Shown here: positions 5,983-14,091 of the stretch, piece by piece | Position numbering within the stretch: the first letter of the stretch is position 1 | How the letters are laid out: each line of letters starts with the position of its first letter | NCBI GenBank assembly: GCA_021796135.1 | Contig: JAJYOQ010000057.1 | Location: 1-14,091, forward strand | Direction: 5' to 3' | From: Bacteroidota bacterium | Lineage (GTDB): Bacteria > Bacteroidota > Ignavibacteria > Ignavibacteriales > Ignavibacteriaceae | DNA: 14,091 bases | Program-made: the position numbers and the translations under genes | Notes under the pieces: generated by a model | Told to the model about the DNA's origin: nothing | The model's input: the letters and a program-made list of their open reading frames with translations, nothing else | The model's database searches: none

Positions 5983-7032
5983 ATGAAAAGATTTAAAATA
6001 TATTCAGCAGCAACTATTATTCTTATTATTATAATAGCAATTTTGTTTCATAATCGCGCAAAAATAAAAGCAGAAACAAAAGATCAGTCAATCAATTCTT
6101 TCCCTGTAAATGTAATAACAGTAACAAGAAAGCAAATAACCACACATATAGACCTTGTCGGAAATATTTCTGCATATAATGATGTAGCCATAGTATCCGA
6201 AGCGCAAGGTAAAGTAACAAAGGTTTTAGCAAATGTAGGAGATTATAAAGCTGCAGGATCTGTGTTATTACAAATAGATGACGAGCTTACAAGTGCAGCA
6301 TTAAAAGCTGCTAAAGTTAATCTTGAAAAATCAAAAAAAGATTATGAAAGATTTCAAGAACTATTTACCGAAAAGTCTGCTACTGATTCACAGCTTGAAG
6401 GTGCGAAACTTGCATATCAAAATGCAAAAGACCAGTTTATAATAGCACAAAAACAAGATAACGATACTAGAGTGACTACACCTATCTCGGGTATAGTAAC
6501 TTCGCGAACTGCTGATTTTGGCTCTTATGTTTATAGCAAAACGATTGTCGCGGAAATTGTTGATATATCAAAATTAAAAATAAATATTAATGTTGACGAA
6601 CATGATGTTTTCAACCTTAAAGTGGGTGATAAAGTTGATATAACCACAGATATTTATCCGGGAGTAATTTTTCCGGGAACAATTAAAACAATTAGCTCTA
6701 AAGGAGATGCAGCTCATACATATCCGGTTGAAATTGATTTAGCTAATTCCAAGGTAAACCCTCTAAAAGCAGGAATGTTTGCCCGCGTTGAGTTTAGTTC
6801 TCATACGAATGATAATTCACTTGTCATACCTAGATTATCACTAGTAGGAAGCGTAAAGCAGGCACAGGTTTATATCGTTGAGAATGGTATTGCTAAACTT
6901 AGAAATATTATTATTGGGAAAACTTTTAATGATTATCTCGAAGTAGTTAGTGGTTTGACTGAAGGTGAAGTTGTGGTCTTAAACGGACAAAATAATTTAC
7001 AGGATGGCGATAAAGTAAGTATTGCTAACTAG
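5983..7032 (+). CDS. RND efflux periplasmic adaptor (HlyD/AcrA-type MFP)
   Basis: The adaptor bridges the inner-membrane pump and the TolC-like channel. The 349-residue protein has a single N-terminal hydrophobic anchor (about 8-22) and no lipobox cysteine, so it is a membrane-anchored rather than lipid-anchored member. Domains in order: first half of the lipoyl domain (about 69-98, EAQGKVTKVLANVGDYKAAG), a short helical hairpin (about 101-158), second lipoyl half (about 162-184, TPISGIVTSRTADFGSYV), beta-barrel (about 195-270) and membrane-proximal domain (about 275-349, VIPRLSLVGS and EVVSGLTEGEVVVLNGQNNLQDGDKV). The AAAGGA ribosome site is well placed before the ATG, 18 bases after tolC. 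Confidence 0.95.
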   Translation: MKRFKIYSAATIILIIIIAILFHNRAKIKAETKDQSINSFPVNVITVTRKQITTHIDLVGNISAYNDVAIVSEAQGKVTKVLANVGDYKAAGSVLLQIDDELTSAALKAAKVNLEKSKKDYERFQELFTEKSATDSQLEGAKLAYQNAKDQFIIAQKQDNDTRVTTPISGIVTSRTADFGSYVYSKTIVAEIVDISKLKININVDEHDVFNLKVGDKVDITTDIYPGVIFPGTIKTISSKGDAAHTYPVEIDLANSKVNPLKAGMFARVEFSSHTNDNSLVIPRLSLVGSVKQAQVYIVENGIAKLRNIIIGKTFNDYLEVVSGLTEGEVVVLNGQNNLQDGDKVSIAN

Positions 7033-7082
7033 ATTATTTCAGAATTTAATAATGACAAAGAAAGTTTTAAGGAGTTTTTAGA

Positions 7083-10000
7083 ATGACCATTACAGAACTA
7101 GCCATAAAAAGACCTACTCTGGTAGTTGTAGTTTTTGCCGCACTAGCTTTACTTGGAATATATAGTTACACACAATTAAACTATGAACTGCTTCCCAAGA
7201 TTTCTCCGCCAATTATTACAATATCAACAATATATCCAGGAGCTTCTCCCAATGAGGTAGAAACTTCGGTTACGAAACCAATTGAAGATGCGGTATCAAC
7301 TTTGGATCAAATTGATAATATCAATTCGACCTCACAAGAAGGAGTTTCCTTTGTAACTATTCAATTTGATCAATCTGCTGATGTTGATCTTGAATTACAG
7401 ACTGCACAAAGAAAAGTAAACGAAATTTTAAGTACTTTACCTGTAGATGTTAAAACACCCTCAATATCAAAATTTGCACTCGATGAAGTCCCTATCCTAA
7501 GAATGGGCGTAACAAGCAATATGCCGTCTACAAAGTTTTATCAGTTTATTGTTGATAGGATTCAGCCCAGAATTTCTAAAATTGCCGGAGTTGGTCAGGT
7601 TACACTTATCGGAGGAGATCAAAGAGAAATTAGAGTTAACCTTGATGCCGATAAATTACAAAACTATGGATTATCCGTTCTTCAAATTCTTAATGCTATA
7701 AAAAATGCTAATCTTGATTTCCCCACCGGTAAATTAAATAATAATCAAAATCAATTAATTGTTAGGCTAGCTGGAAAGTTCAGATCAATTAATTCAATTC
7801 GTAATTTAATTATTTCTAAATCAAAGGACGGTGGAGATATTAAACTATCGGATATTGCTGAAGTTGAAGATGGACATAAAGAGTATAGTACTATCAACAG
7901 AATTAATGGTGTTACTTCTGTTGGTATTCTTGTTCAGAAACAGACAGATGCAAATGCTGTCGATGTAAGCAGATTAGTTCGCTCTGAATTAAAGAAAATT
8001 GAAAAGGACTATAGTTCTCAGAATATAAAATTTAATATTGCACAGGATGCGTCGGATTTTACAATAGATGCTGCTAACGGAGTTAAGTTCGATTTATTAC
8101 TAGCAGTAATATTAGTGGCAATCGTAATGCTCCTCTTTCTACACAGCATAAGGAATTCTTTTATAGTAATGCTGGCGATACCGGCATCAATATTATCTAC
8201 TTTTATTATCATGTATCTGGCAGGATTTACTCTTAATCTAATGACGTTACTAGGGCTTTCGCTTGTTGTTGGAATATTAGTAGATGATTCAATAGTCGTA
8301 ATTGAAAATATCTATCATCACCTGGAAAAAGGAGAAGAATCTAAAACTGCTGCTCTTAAAGGTCGAAATGAAATTGGATTTGCCGCGCTTTCAATTACAA
8401 TGGTTGATGTCGTAATTTATGTACCTCTTGCATTGACCGGTGGTCTGATCGGAAATATTATACGTGAGTTTGCTGTTGTCGTCGTTATCTCAACTCTTCT
8501 TAGCTTGTTTGTTTCTTTTACGGTAACCCCGCTTCTAGCATCAAGAATTAGTAAACTAGAAAGACTCACTTCTAAAACAATAATAGGTAAATTTGCCTTA
8601 ATATTTGAAAAGTATTTTCATAAGATTGTTGAATCATATATATCAATTTTACATTGGAGCTTTAAGAATAAGTGGAAGGTGATTACGATTTCCTTTGTCC
8701 TATTTATTGCTTCTCTCTCATTAGTTCCCCTTGGGTTTATCGGTGCGGAATTTATTACTCAATCAGATAGGGGTGAATTTGCGGTGATACTTGAACTTCC
8801 TCCGGATTATTCTCTTGACAATACTAATTTTGTTACACAAAAAGTTGAAAGGTATATTAATAACCTTCCTGACGTAAAAAAGGTGTTTACGGAAGTAGGA
8901 GCTTCAAATGAAGGATTAATAGGGCAGTCTTCTAATAATACTTCAGAATTGGATGTCGAACTTACTCCTAAAGAACAAAGGAAGGCTTCTACCGATCAAA
9001 TCGGTGAGCAAATTAAAAAATTTGCCGAAAAAATCCCGGGTTTAAAAGTTAGAGTTAATCCCATAGGGATTTTTGGAACCGCAAACCAAACTCCCATTCA
9101 ATTAGTCGTGAATGGTCCGAACCGGGATGATGTTATGAAATCCGCATTATTACTTGAAAGAGTAGTTAAGAAAATTCCGGGAACAGCTGATGTTAGATTA
9201 TCCACAGAAGTTGGAAACCCAGAAACACGCGTAGACGTTGACAGACAGAAACTAGCTGACTTTGGATTATCAATTGCTGACGTCGGTGCTGCCTTGCAGG
9301 TTGCAATGCAGGGAAATGATGATGCTAAATTTAGAGATGGAGATGATGACTATAATATTTTAGTTTCTCTTGATAAGTTCGACCGATCCAAGATCTCAGA
9401 TCTAAAACAAATGGTCTTCATCAATAATAAAGGACAAGTGGTACAGCTTCAACAATTTGCTAATGTATATCAAACTACTGGTCCCACAAATTTGCAAAGA
9501 ATGAACCGAATTAGTGCTATCACTGTCTACTCGCAGGTAATTGGAAGACCAAGCGGAACTATCGGTCAGGATATAAAGAATGCTATGGCTAAAGAAAAAC
9601 TTCCTGCTGGTGTTAATATTGCTTACTGGGGCGACCTAAAAAATCAATCCGATTCATTTGGCAGTCTTGGCCTTGCTTTAATTGCAGCATTAATTTTTGT
9701 TTATATGATAATGGTTGCTTTGTACGATTCTTATATCGATCCGCTTATTATATTCTTTTCTATCCCGGTTGCAATGGTCGGAGCATTTTTAGCATTGGCA
9801 CTTACAATGAAATCACTTAATATATTTTCGATACTTGGGATAATTATGCTTGTTGGATTAGTCGGCAAAAATGCGATTTTGCTTGTTGATCGAGCTAAAC
9901 ATAATAAGGAAGACGGCGCTTCTACTTATGATGCTTTAATTGAAGCAGGAGAAAGCAGAATTAGACCCATTTTAATGACCACTACTGCAATGGTTATAGG

Positions 10001-10235
10001 TATGATGCCTTTGGCACTTTCTACGGATTCAGGATCCGAATGGAAATCAGGTCTTGCTTGGGCTATTATAGGTGGTTTATTAAGCTCAATGTTTCTTACC
10101 CTAATTCTTGTACCTGTCATGTACATAAAGGTTGAGTCCTGGCAATTAAAATTTAAGGAGTTATTTAATAAAAATAAAAAAGAAATTTTGGAAATAATTC
10201 CTCAACCATCAAAAGATATTTTAACAGATCAATAA
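7083..10235 (+). CDS. HAE1-type RND multidrug efflux permease (AcrB/MexF family)
   Basis: Proton-driven inner-membrane pump of the tripartite exporter. At 1050 residues it has full family length. An N-terminal membrane helix (about 11-31, IKRPTLVVVVFAALALLG) is followed by the porter region with the typical IYPGASPNEVETSVTKPIEDAV segment. The proton-relay residues are present: paired Asp401-Asp402 in GILVDDSIVVIEN and Lys929 in VGLVGKNAILLVDRAK, matching Asp407/408 and Lys940 of AcrB. The TM4 motif is that of hydrophobe/amphiphile exporters, not the metal-exporting HME type, so a drug, bile-salt or solvent-like substrate is more likely than copper despite nearby copper genes. A strong AAGGAG (7069-7074) eight bases before the ATG supports the start. 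The C-terminal tail is lysine-rich. Confidence 0.96.
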   Translation: MTITELAIKRPTLVVVVFAALALLGIYSYTQLNYELLPKISPPIITISTIYPGASPNEVETSVTKPIEDAVSTLDQIDNINSTSQEGVSFVTIQFDQSADVDLELQTAQRKVNEILSTLPVDVKTPSISKFALDEVPILRMGVTSNMPSTKFYQFIVDRIQPRISKIAGVGQVTLIGGDQREIRVNLDADKLQNYGLSVLQILNAIKNANLDFPTGKLNNNQNQLIVRLAGKFRSINSIRNLIISKSKDGGDIKLSDIAEVEDGHKEYSTINRINGVTSVGILVQKQTDANAVDVSRLVRSELKKIEKDYSSQNIKFNIAQDASDFTIDAANGVKFDLLLAVILVAIVMLLFLHSIRNSFIVMLAIPASILSTFIIMYLAGFTLNLMTLLGLSLVVGILVDDSIVVIENIYHHLEKGEESKTAALKGRNEIGFAALSITMVDVVIYVPLALTGGLIGNIIREFAVVVVISTLLSLFVSFTVTPLLASRISKLERLTSKTIIGKFALIFEKYFHKIVESYISILHWSFKNKWKVITISFVLFIASLSLVPLGFIGAEFITQSDRGEFAVILELPPDYSLDNTNFVTQKVERYINNLPDVKKVFTEVGASNEGLIGQSSNNTSELDVELTPKEQRKASTDQIGEQIKKFAEKIPGLKVRVNPIGIFGTANQTPIQLVVNGPNRDDVMKSALLLERVVKKIPGTADVRLSTEVGNPETRVDVDRQKLADFGLSIADVGAALQVAMQGNDDAKFRDGDDDYNILVSLDKFDRSKISDLKQMVFINNKGQVVQLQQFANVYQTTGPTNLQRMNRISAITVYSQVIGRPSGTIGQDIKNAMAKEKLPAGVNIAYWGDLKNQSDSFGSLGLALIAALIFVYMIMVALYDSYIDPLIIFFSIPVAMVGAFLALALTMKSLNIFSILGIIMLVGLVGKNAILLVDRAKHNKEDGASTYDALIEAGESRIRPILMTTTAMVIGMMPLALSTDSGSEWKSGLAWAIIGGLLSSMFLTLILVPVMYIKVESWQLKFKELFNKNKKEILEIIPQPSKDILTDQ

Positions 10236-10250
10236 TAAATTAAATGACTT

Positions 10251-11135
10251 ATGACAATTGAAAAAAGAAATTTTGGTAATAGCGGATTAAAAGTTTTTCC
10301 GCTTGGATTTGGCGCCGGTCATATCGGAGCTGATGAAATAAGCGAAACAGAAATTTCAAATCTATTGAATTCTGTTTTAGACCTCGGGATAAATTTAATC
10401 GATACCGCTCGAGGTTACGGAGCTTCGGAGGAAAGAATCGGAAAATATATTTCAAAAAGAAGGAAAGACTTTATTCTGTCGACTAAGGTTGGCTATAGTG
10501 TTCCCGGTTATAATGATTGGACATATGATGGTATAATTGAAGGAATCGAACTTGCTTTAAGGACAATGAAAACTGATTATATCGATATTGTGCATTTACA
10601 TTCATGTCCAATTGGCACCCTAGAGCAAGGAGAAGTCATTACGGCAATTCAAAAAGCTGTAGCTGACGGAAAAATTGGTGTTGCAGCCTATTCCGGCGAG
10701 AATCAAGAATTAGAATTTGCAATTAATTGCGGTAAATTCTGCAGCGTTCAAACATCAGTAAATATATTTGATCAAAGTAATTTAGACAACCACTTGCCTC
10801 AAGCCAAACAGAAAAATTTAGGAGTGATCGCTAAACGCCCAATTGGCAATGCACCATGGAAGTTTAATGAAAGGCCATATGGCAGATATGCAGAAGAATA
10901 TTGGTTACGAATGAAGAAAATGAACTTGGATTTTGGAGAAAATTGGCTGGACAATTCGCTTCGATTTACGGCTTTTAGTGAAGGAGTAGATGCCGTTATA
11001 ATTGGCACTACAAACATTAACCATATTAAAAATAACATAAAAATATTAGAAAAAGGTCCTCTTCCGGATTTTATATATTCCAATCTTAGAGATATTTTTA
11101 AAAAAAATAATGATAATTGGGTTGGGCAAATTTAA
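10251..11135 (+). CDS. Aldo/keto reductase family oxidoreductase
   Basis: NAD(P)H-dependent reductase of the TIM-barrel AKR superfamily. The 294-residue protein has the catalytic tetrad in the expected positions: Asp51 and Tyr56 (NLIDTARGYGASEERIG), Lys79 (LSTKVG) and His117 (DIVHLHSCP). Cofactor-site features appear late in the chain (DAVIIGTTNINHIKNNI, about 244-260). The substrate is not predictable. The gene starts 15 bases after the RND permease stop with no terminator between, so it can be read as the last gene of the efflux operon, although its own ribosome site is weak. It converges on the copper-chaperone gene with only 13 bases between stop codons. Confidence 0.92.
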   Translation: MTIEKRNFGNSGLKVFPLGFGAGHIGADEISETEISNLLNSVLDLGINLIDTARGYGASEERIGKYISKRRKDFILSTKVGYSVPGYNDWTYDGIIEGIELALRTMKTDYIDIVHLHSCPIGTLEQGEVITAIQKAVADGKIGVAAYSGENQELEFAINCGKFCSVQTSVNIFDQSNLDNHLPQAKQKNLGVIAKRPIGNAPWKFNERPYGRYAEEYWLRMKKMNLDFGENWLDNSLRFTAFSEGVDAVIIGTTNINHIKNNIKILEKGPLPDFIYSNLRDIFKKNNDNWVGQI

Positions 11136-11160
11136 TTAAATAAAATATTTAATTTTTTTT
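11134..11160 (+). terminator. AT-only hairpin with T-run at the convergent gene junction
   Basis: AATTAAATA (11134-11142) pairs perfectly with TATTTAATT (11146-11154) around an AAA loop, and the run of Ts continues to 11160. It overlaps the reductase stop codon and that of the opposing copper-chaperone gene. The stem has no G-C pairs, so as a terminator it is weak. Its position between converging genes and the plus-strand T-run make termination of the efflux operon the best reading. Confidence 0.45.
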
Positions 11161-11553
11161 AACTGTCGCAATTACCTTTACATTTCCCCCGTTTTTAAAA
11201 TGAAGAAAAAAGGTCTCTTTCGAGCCTGGTTTTAAATCCTTCTTTAATAAGATTAGCATTACATGGTAACTTCCTTCCTTAAAGACAAATGAGGTATGCG
11301 GCTTAATTATAATATAAGGAACCATTCTCATTCCCATCATTCCTTTATCCATAAAAGATTCATGAAGTTGTACCATACCGGCAATATTTGAAGATACACT
11401 ATATAGGATATCAGCTTTATCAGAGTTATTAATAGCTTCAAAATAAAGTGCGCTGTTCATTCCTTTGTTTGCAGGTCTTAGCCATGCATTTTTAACAGTT
11501 ATTTTTTGTGAGTGAAAACTAAATAATGTAAGCAGTGAAAGAAGCAGAATCAT
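11149..11553 (-). CDS. PCu(A)C-type periplasmic copper chaperone
   Basis: PCu(A)C proteins bind Cu(I) in the periplasm and help load the CuA centre of cytochrome oxidase, often with SCO1. The 134-residue protein matches the family signature exactly: His64, ten residues, Met75, 21 residues, His97, one residue, Met99 (H-x10-M-x21-H-x-M). The N-terminus is a short hydrophobic signal-like stretch (about 1-15, MILLLSLLTLFSFHS), unusual in having no Lys or Arg before the hydrophobic core, so secretion efficiency or exact processing is uncertain. The start is well fixed by GGAGG (minus strand, 11561-11565) overlapping the end of the SCO1 gene, whose stop lies two bases upstream. The two are clearly one operon. 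Confidence 0.93.
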   Translation of the reverse strand: MILLLSLLTLFSFHSQKITVKNAWLRPANKGMNSALYFEAINNSDKADILYSVSSNIAGMVQLHESFMDKGMMGMRMVPYIIIKPHTSFVFKEGSYHVMLILLKKDLKPGSKETFFLHFKNGGNVKVIATVKKN

Positions 11554-11555
11554 TT

Positions 11556-12155
11556 TTAATCCTCCAAAGATTTTATATCGGATAATAATTTGTTTTTATC
11601 AAGTTTACTGCCCCGGTACTCATTTCTAATTCTGCCTCGTTGATCGATTAAATAGATTTTATCGGCATGAGTGAAAAAATAAACAGGGTGTTTGCCTACT
11701 TGTGTAGTATCGCCGGGCAGAACCAAAAAATTAAAATTTTTGATTAATGTATAAATACTTTTCCTGTTCCCCGTTAGAAATGAAAAATTATTTAAATTCA
11801 TTCCCCGTATAGCTGAATATTCTTTTAGTATAGAAGGCGTATCCCTCATCGGGTCAAAAGAAATAGCGACAAATTGAACATTATCGATACTGTTTTTCTT
11901 TAACTGTTCTTGAACTAACTGCATGTTGTAGGTTGTCATTGGGCAAATATCAGGACAGTTGGTATAAATAAATGTTGTAACTAAAATTTTCCCCTTATAG
12001 TCCGAAGGAAAATTTACAACTGAACTGTCTTGATTTAATAAAGCAAAACTATTTTGAGATATATTTATATTCTCCGGAAATTTCTTGGAACATCCATAAA
12101 TAAAAATGGAAATAAAAATTATCAATCGGAATATATACTTCAAAAAAAATTTCAT
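11556..12155 (-). CDS. SCO1/SenC-family copper-binding thioredoxin-fold lipoprotein
   Basis: SCO proteins carry copper to, or reduce, the CuA site of cytochrome oxidase in the periplasm. The 199-residue protein has a hydrophobic N-terminus ending in a lipobox-like IYGC (Cys22), predicting a lipid anchor. The thioredoxin-like domain holds the copper-binding CPDIC (Cys67 and Cys71 in TNCPDICP) and the distal histidine His163 (THADKIYLIDQRG). The block FVAISFDPMRDTP matches the family. A strong GAGGAG (complement at 12164-12169) precedes the ATG. It is first in a two-gene operon with PCu(A)C and divergent from a two-component system. No oxidase gene lies in the window, so its target must be encoded elsewhere. 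Confidence 0.94.
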   Translation of the reverse strand: MKFFLKYIFRLIIFISIFIYGCSKKFPENINISQNSFALLNQDSSVVNFPSDYKGKILVTTFIYTNCPDICPMTTYNMQLVQEQLKKNSIDNVQFVAISFDPMRDTPSILKEYSAIRGMNLNNFSFLTGNRKSIYTLIKNFNFLVLPGDTTQVGKHPVYFFTHADKIYLIDQRGRIRNEYRGSKLDKNKLLSDIKSLED

Positions 12156-12205
12156 TATATTTTCTCCTCGTTAAATTTATTCAAATAACTTTTCTTATGC
12201 TGTGA

Positions 12206-12234
12206 TTTTCGGAATATTTTTCATTTAATTTTCA
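12206..12234. promoter_or_regulatory. Iterated TTTTC motifs between SCO1 and the response regulator
   Basis: TTTTC occurs at 12206-12210, then TTTTCA at 12218-12223 and 12229-12234, so the steps are 12 and 11 bases, about one helical turn. OmpR/PhoB-type regulators often bind head-to-tail repeats with such spacing, and one is encoded 35 bases downstream. The motif is short and T-rich, so it may be chance. The whole 113-bp divergent region (12156-12268) must hold promoters for both directions. Confidence 0.3.
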
Positions 12235-12268
12235 CATTCGTAGATTATATTTGTTTTTAAGGTAAATT

Positions 12269-12946
12269 ATGAGAATATTATTAATTGAAGATGATAATAA
12301 GATTTCTGCTGCCGTTTCAAAAGGTTTGAAAGCAGAAACTTATGCTGTAGATATTGCATCAGACGGTATAACGGGCGAACAGTTAGCATTTACAAACAAT
12401 TATGATTTGATAATTCTCGATATTATGCTTCCTAAACAAGATGGCTGGACAACTCTAGCAAATCTGCGAAAAGAAAAAATTCTAACTCCCATTTTAATGC
12501 TTACTGCGCTCGACGATGTCGACGATAAGATTAAAGGATTAAATGACGGTGCTGATGATTATTTGACAAAACCTTTTCATTTTGGCGAATTAGTCGCCCG
12601 AATTAGATCATTAATTAGAAGAAAATCTGAGGTTCGCTCTTCTATTTTGGAAGAATTTGGAGTGCGATTGAATTTAGAATCGCATACTGCTTTTAGAGAA
12701 GAAAAACTGATAAACCTATCGGCAAAAGAATTTGCCTTGCTGGAACTATTCATGATGAATCCAAATAAAATTTTATCCAGAGAGACAATTTCAGAGCATT
12801 TATGGGATATGAATTTCGATCCGCATAGCAATGTTATTGAATCATTTATAAAATTTTTGCGGCAAAAAATTGATAAGGATTTTGATAAAGCATTGATTCA
12901 AACCGTTAGAGGTTCGGGTTATATTTTTACCGACAAAGATGAATAA
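12269..12946 (+). CDS. OmpR/PhoB-family response regulator
   Basis: DNA-binding output half of a two-component system. The receiver domain (about 1-118) has the acidic pair Asp8-Asp9, phospho-acceptor Asp51 (IILDIMLPKQDGW), Thr79 and Lys101 (LTKPF). The C-terminal winged-helix domain (about 127-222) shows the standard LSAKEFALLELFMMNPNKILSRETI block, the recognition-helix segment NVIESFIKFLRQKI and the closing TVRGSGYIF. Length of 225 residues is normal. AAGG (12259-12262) supports the ATG. The downstream kinase gene starts directly after the stop (12947), so the pair is translationally tight. The nearest E. coli analogues by type are CusR, PcoR or QseB, but target genes are not shown by sequence. 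Confidence 0.95.
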   Translation: MRILLIEDDNKISAAVSKGLKAETYAVDIASDGITGEQLAFTNNYDLIILDIMLPKQDGWTTLANLRKEKILTPILMLTALDDVDDKIKGLNDGADDYLTKPFHFGELVARIRSLIRRKSEVRSSILEEFGVRLNLESHTAFREEKLINLSAKEFALLELFMMNPNKILSRETISEHLWDMNFDPHSNVIESFIKFLRQKIDKDFDKALIQTVRGSGYIFTDKDE

Positions 12947-14091
12947 ATGTTTACTATAAAATTCAAAATAATATTAGCATATACAATAGTATTTGGATTG
13001 ATGCTTACTATATTTGCCGGTTTAATATATCATAATATTAAAGAAGCAGCTTTCATTAAATTAGATACAAATCTAAAAAGTTATTCAATTTCTCTTCGGA
13101 CAGAAATTGAAGATGAACTGGATGACAACACTTCGTTAAATATGAAAAAGTTAAATTCAATACGTGCTAAAGGATTATACGGGGAGAGATTTCAGCTGTT
13201 TGATAATGAAGGAAATTGTATTGTTAATGATTCGATACTTTCAAAATTTTCAATAATCGATATTAGTAAAGCAAAAAAAAACTCATTTGAATACAAAAAG
13301 CAAAAAATCGATCATAGGATGTACAGAATCTTATGGAGTACTTTTGAGACTGAAAAAGATGCAAAATATGTACTTGAAACTGCAACTTCAGTAAAAGATG
13401 TATTCGAAGAATTAGATCGACTACTTTATTTGTTCCTGTTTATTATTCCGTCGGGATTAATTATTACTGGTTTTGCTGCCTATTTTATTTCTAGTGCAGC
13501 TTTTAAGCCGATTGCACAAATGGCAAATACTGCTAGAAATATTTCAGCAGAAAATCTTGATAAAAGACTAGATCTTCCAAAAGCTAGGGATGAGGTAAGA
13601 TCTTTGGGTATAACATTAAATGAAATGATTGAAAGAATTGACAGTGCATTTAAAAGTCAGAAAAGATTTATTGCAAATGCCTCTCATGAAATCAGAACCC
13701 CGTTGACAGTTATTCAAACCGAATTAGAAATTTTAGAAAAGAAGATTAAAGATAATGAATCTAATGAGGGCATTAAAAATGCACTATCTGAAATAGAAGA
13801 TTTAACTAAACTTACAAATTCATTATTAATAATTGCAAAGCTTGATTCTTCTCAAACAAAACTCAACCTTAAAGATGTCAGAATAGATGAATTATTAGCA
13901 GAATGTTCGCAATCATTAAACAAGGCAGCAATTAAAAAAGGTCTTCAAATAAATTTATCAGTAGACGATCCAATAGAAATATATGCCGATAAAGAAAAAA
14001 TTAAAAGTGTATTCTTAAATTTAATCGATAATGCAATTAAATACTCTTTCGATAACCAAATAGTTACAATAACTCTGCAAAAAATATCTAA
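12947..14091 (+). CDS. Sensor histidine kinase, truncated by the window end
   Basis: Membrane sensor partner of the adjacent response regulator. The frame opens at an ATG immediately after the regulator's stop and stays open for 381 codons to the last base. Visible order: membrane helix 1 (about 8-29), a periplasmic sensor of some 130 residues (about 30-158) without a domain I recognise, membrane helix 2 (about 159-182), HAMP linker (about 183-235), and HisKA with the phosphorylated His247 in ANASHEIRTPL (243-253). The HATPase domain begins with its N-box (NLIDNAIKYS, 358-367). The G boxes and the rest of the ATP-binding domain lie beyond the window. Architecture resembles CusS/QseC-type kinases. 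The ligand is unknown. Confidence 0.95.
   Translation, partial: MFTIKFKIILAYTIVFGLMLTIFAGLIYHNIKEAAFIKLDTNLKSYSISLRTEIEDELDDNTSLNMKKLNSIRAKGLYGERFQLFDNEGNCIVNDSILSKFSIIDISKAKKNSFEYKKQKIDHRMYRILWSTFETEKDAKYVLETATSVKDVFEELDRLLYLFLFIIPSGLIITGFAAYFISSAAFKPIAQMANTARNISAENLDKRLDLPKARDEVRSLGITLNEMIERIDSAFKSQKRFIANASHEIRTPLTVIQTELEILEKKIKDNESNEGIKNALSEIEDLTKLTNSLLIIAKLDSSQTKLNLKDVRIDELLAECSQSLNKAAIKKGLQINLSVDDPIEIYADKEKIKSVFLNLIDNAIKYSFDNQIVTITLQKIS

Noticed and set aside
7083..10235. RND permease as a copper/silver (CusA-type) exporter because of the copper genes downstream
   Set aside because: The TM4 motif is GILVDDSIVVIEN, typical of HAE1 drug exporters. It lacks the HME-type pattern, and the copper genes are on the other strand in a separate operon.
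10799..11083. A 94-codon minus-strand open frame inside the aldo/keto reductase gene
   Set aside because: Antisense shadow of a conserved gene, with no ribosome site or recognisable domain. The same holds for the minus-strand frames at 2576-2776, 8018-8212, 9926-10126, 10249-10455 and 12577-12831.
12156..12268. A CusR-type copper box between SCO1 and the response regulator
   Set aside because: I looked for the long inverted TGACAA/TTGTCA-like dyad known from E. coli and did not see it.

Overview
This is an AT-rich, densely coding stretch of a Gram-negative bacterial chromosome. An outer membrane is implied by a TolC-type channel, an RND pump, a lipoprotein-type SCO1 protein and a periplasmic cell-wall amidase. 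The AT bias, the class III-like PPK2 and the tetR-tolC-adaptor-RND gene order suggest the Bacteroidota/Ignavibacteriota/Chlorobiota side of the tree. Several starts have clear Shine-Dalgarno sites (AAGGAG, GGAGG, GAGGAG), which fits Ignavibacteria-like lineages better than typical Bacteroidia. This placement is inference from protein flavour only.

Layout. (1) 5-634, minus: a polyphosphate kinase 2 gene whose 3' end is replaced by a 28-bp inverted copy of an internal piece of the same gene. The first bases of the window therefore look like a fold-back junction at a contig edge. (2) 808-3773, plus: a probable operon of tag (3-methyladenine glycosylase), a 71-aa Trm112-like protein, an ICMT-like membrane methyltransferase and an N-acetylmuramoyl-L-alanine amidase. 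(3) 3774-3997: a regulatory region with two 28-bp operator-like repeats exactly 80 bp apart, flanking an intrinsic terminator. (4) 3998-11135, plus: a multidrug efflux operon of TetR repressor, TolC-like channel, periplasmic adaptor and HAE1-type RND permease, followed 15 bp later by an aldo/keto reductase. (5) 11149-12155, minus, converging on the reductase: a two-gene copper-delivery operon, SCO1/SenC then PCu(A)C. (6) 12269-14091, plus, divergent from SCO1: an OmpR-type response regulator and a sensor histidine kinase that runs off the end of the window.

How they work together. The TetR protein probably represses its own promoter and the pump genes through the two repeats. The three pump proteins would form a tripartite inner membrane-periplasm-outer membrane exporter of unknown substrate. 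SCO1 and PCu(A)C have the residues needed to bind copper in the periplasm and usually serve cytochrome oxidase CuA maturation. The divergent two-component pair could sense copper or envelope conditions, but nothing in the sequence proves this.

Most of the window is ordinary housekeeping and envelope biology. I found no CRISPR array, RNA gene, insertion sequence, phage gene or convincing new system. The points most worth following up are the fold-back at the left edge, the twin operators around a terminator, and the Trm112-like gene sitting directly against a methyltransferase gene.
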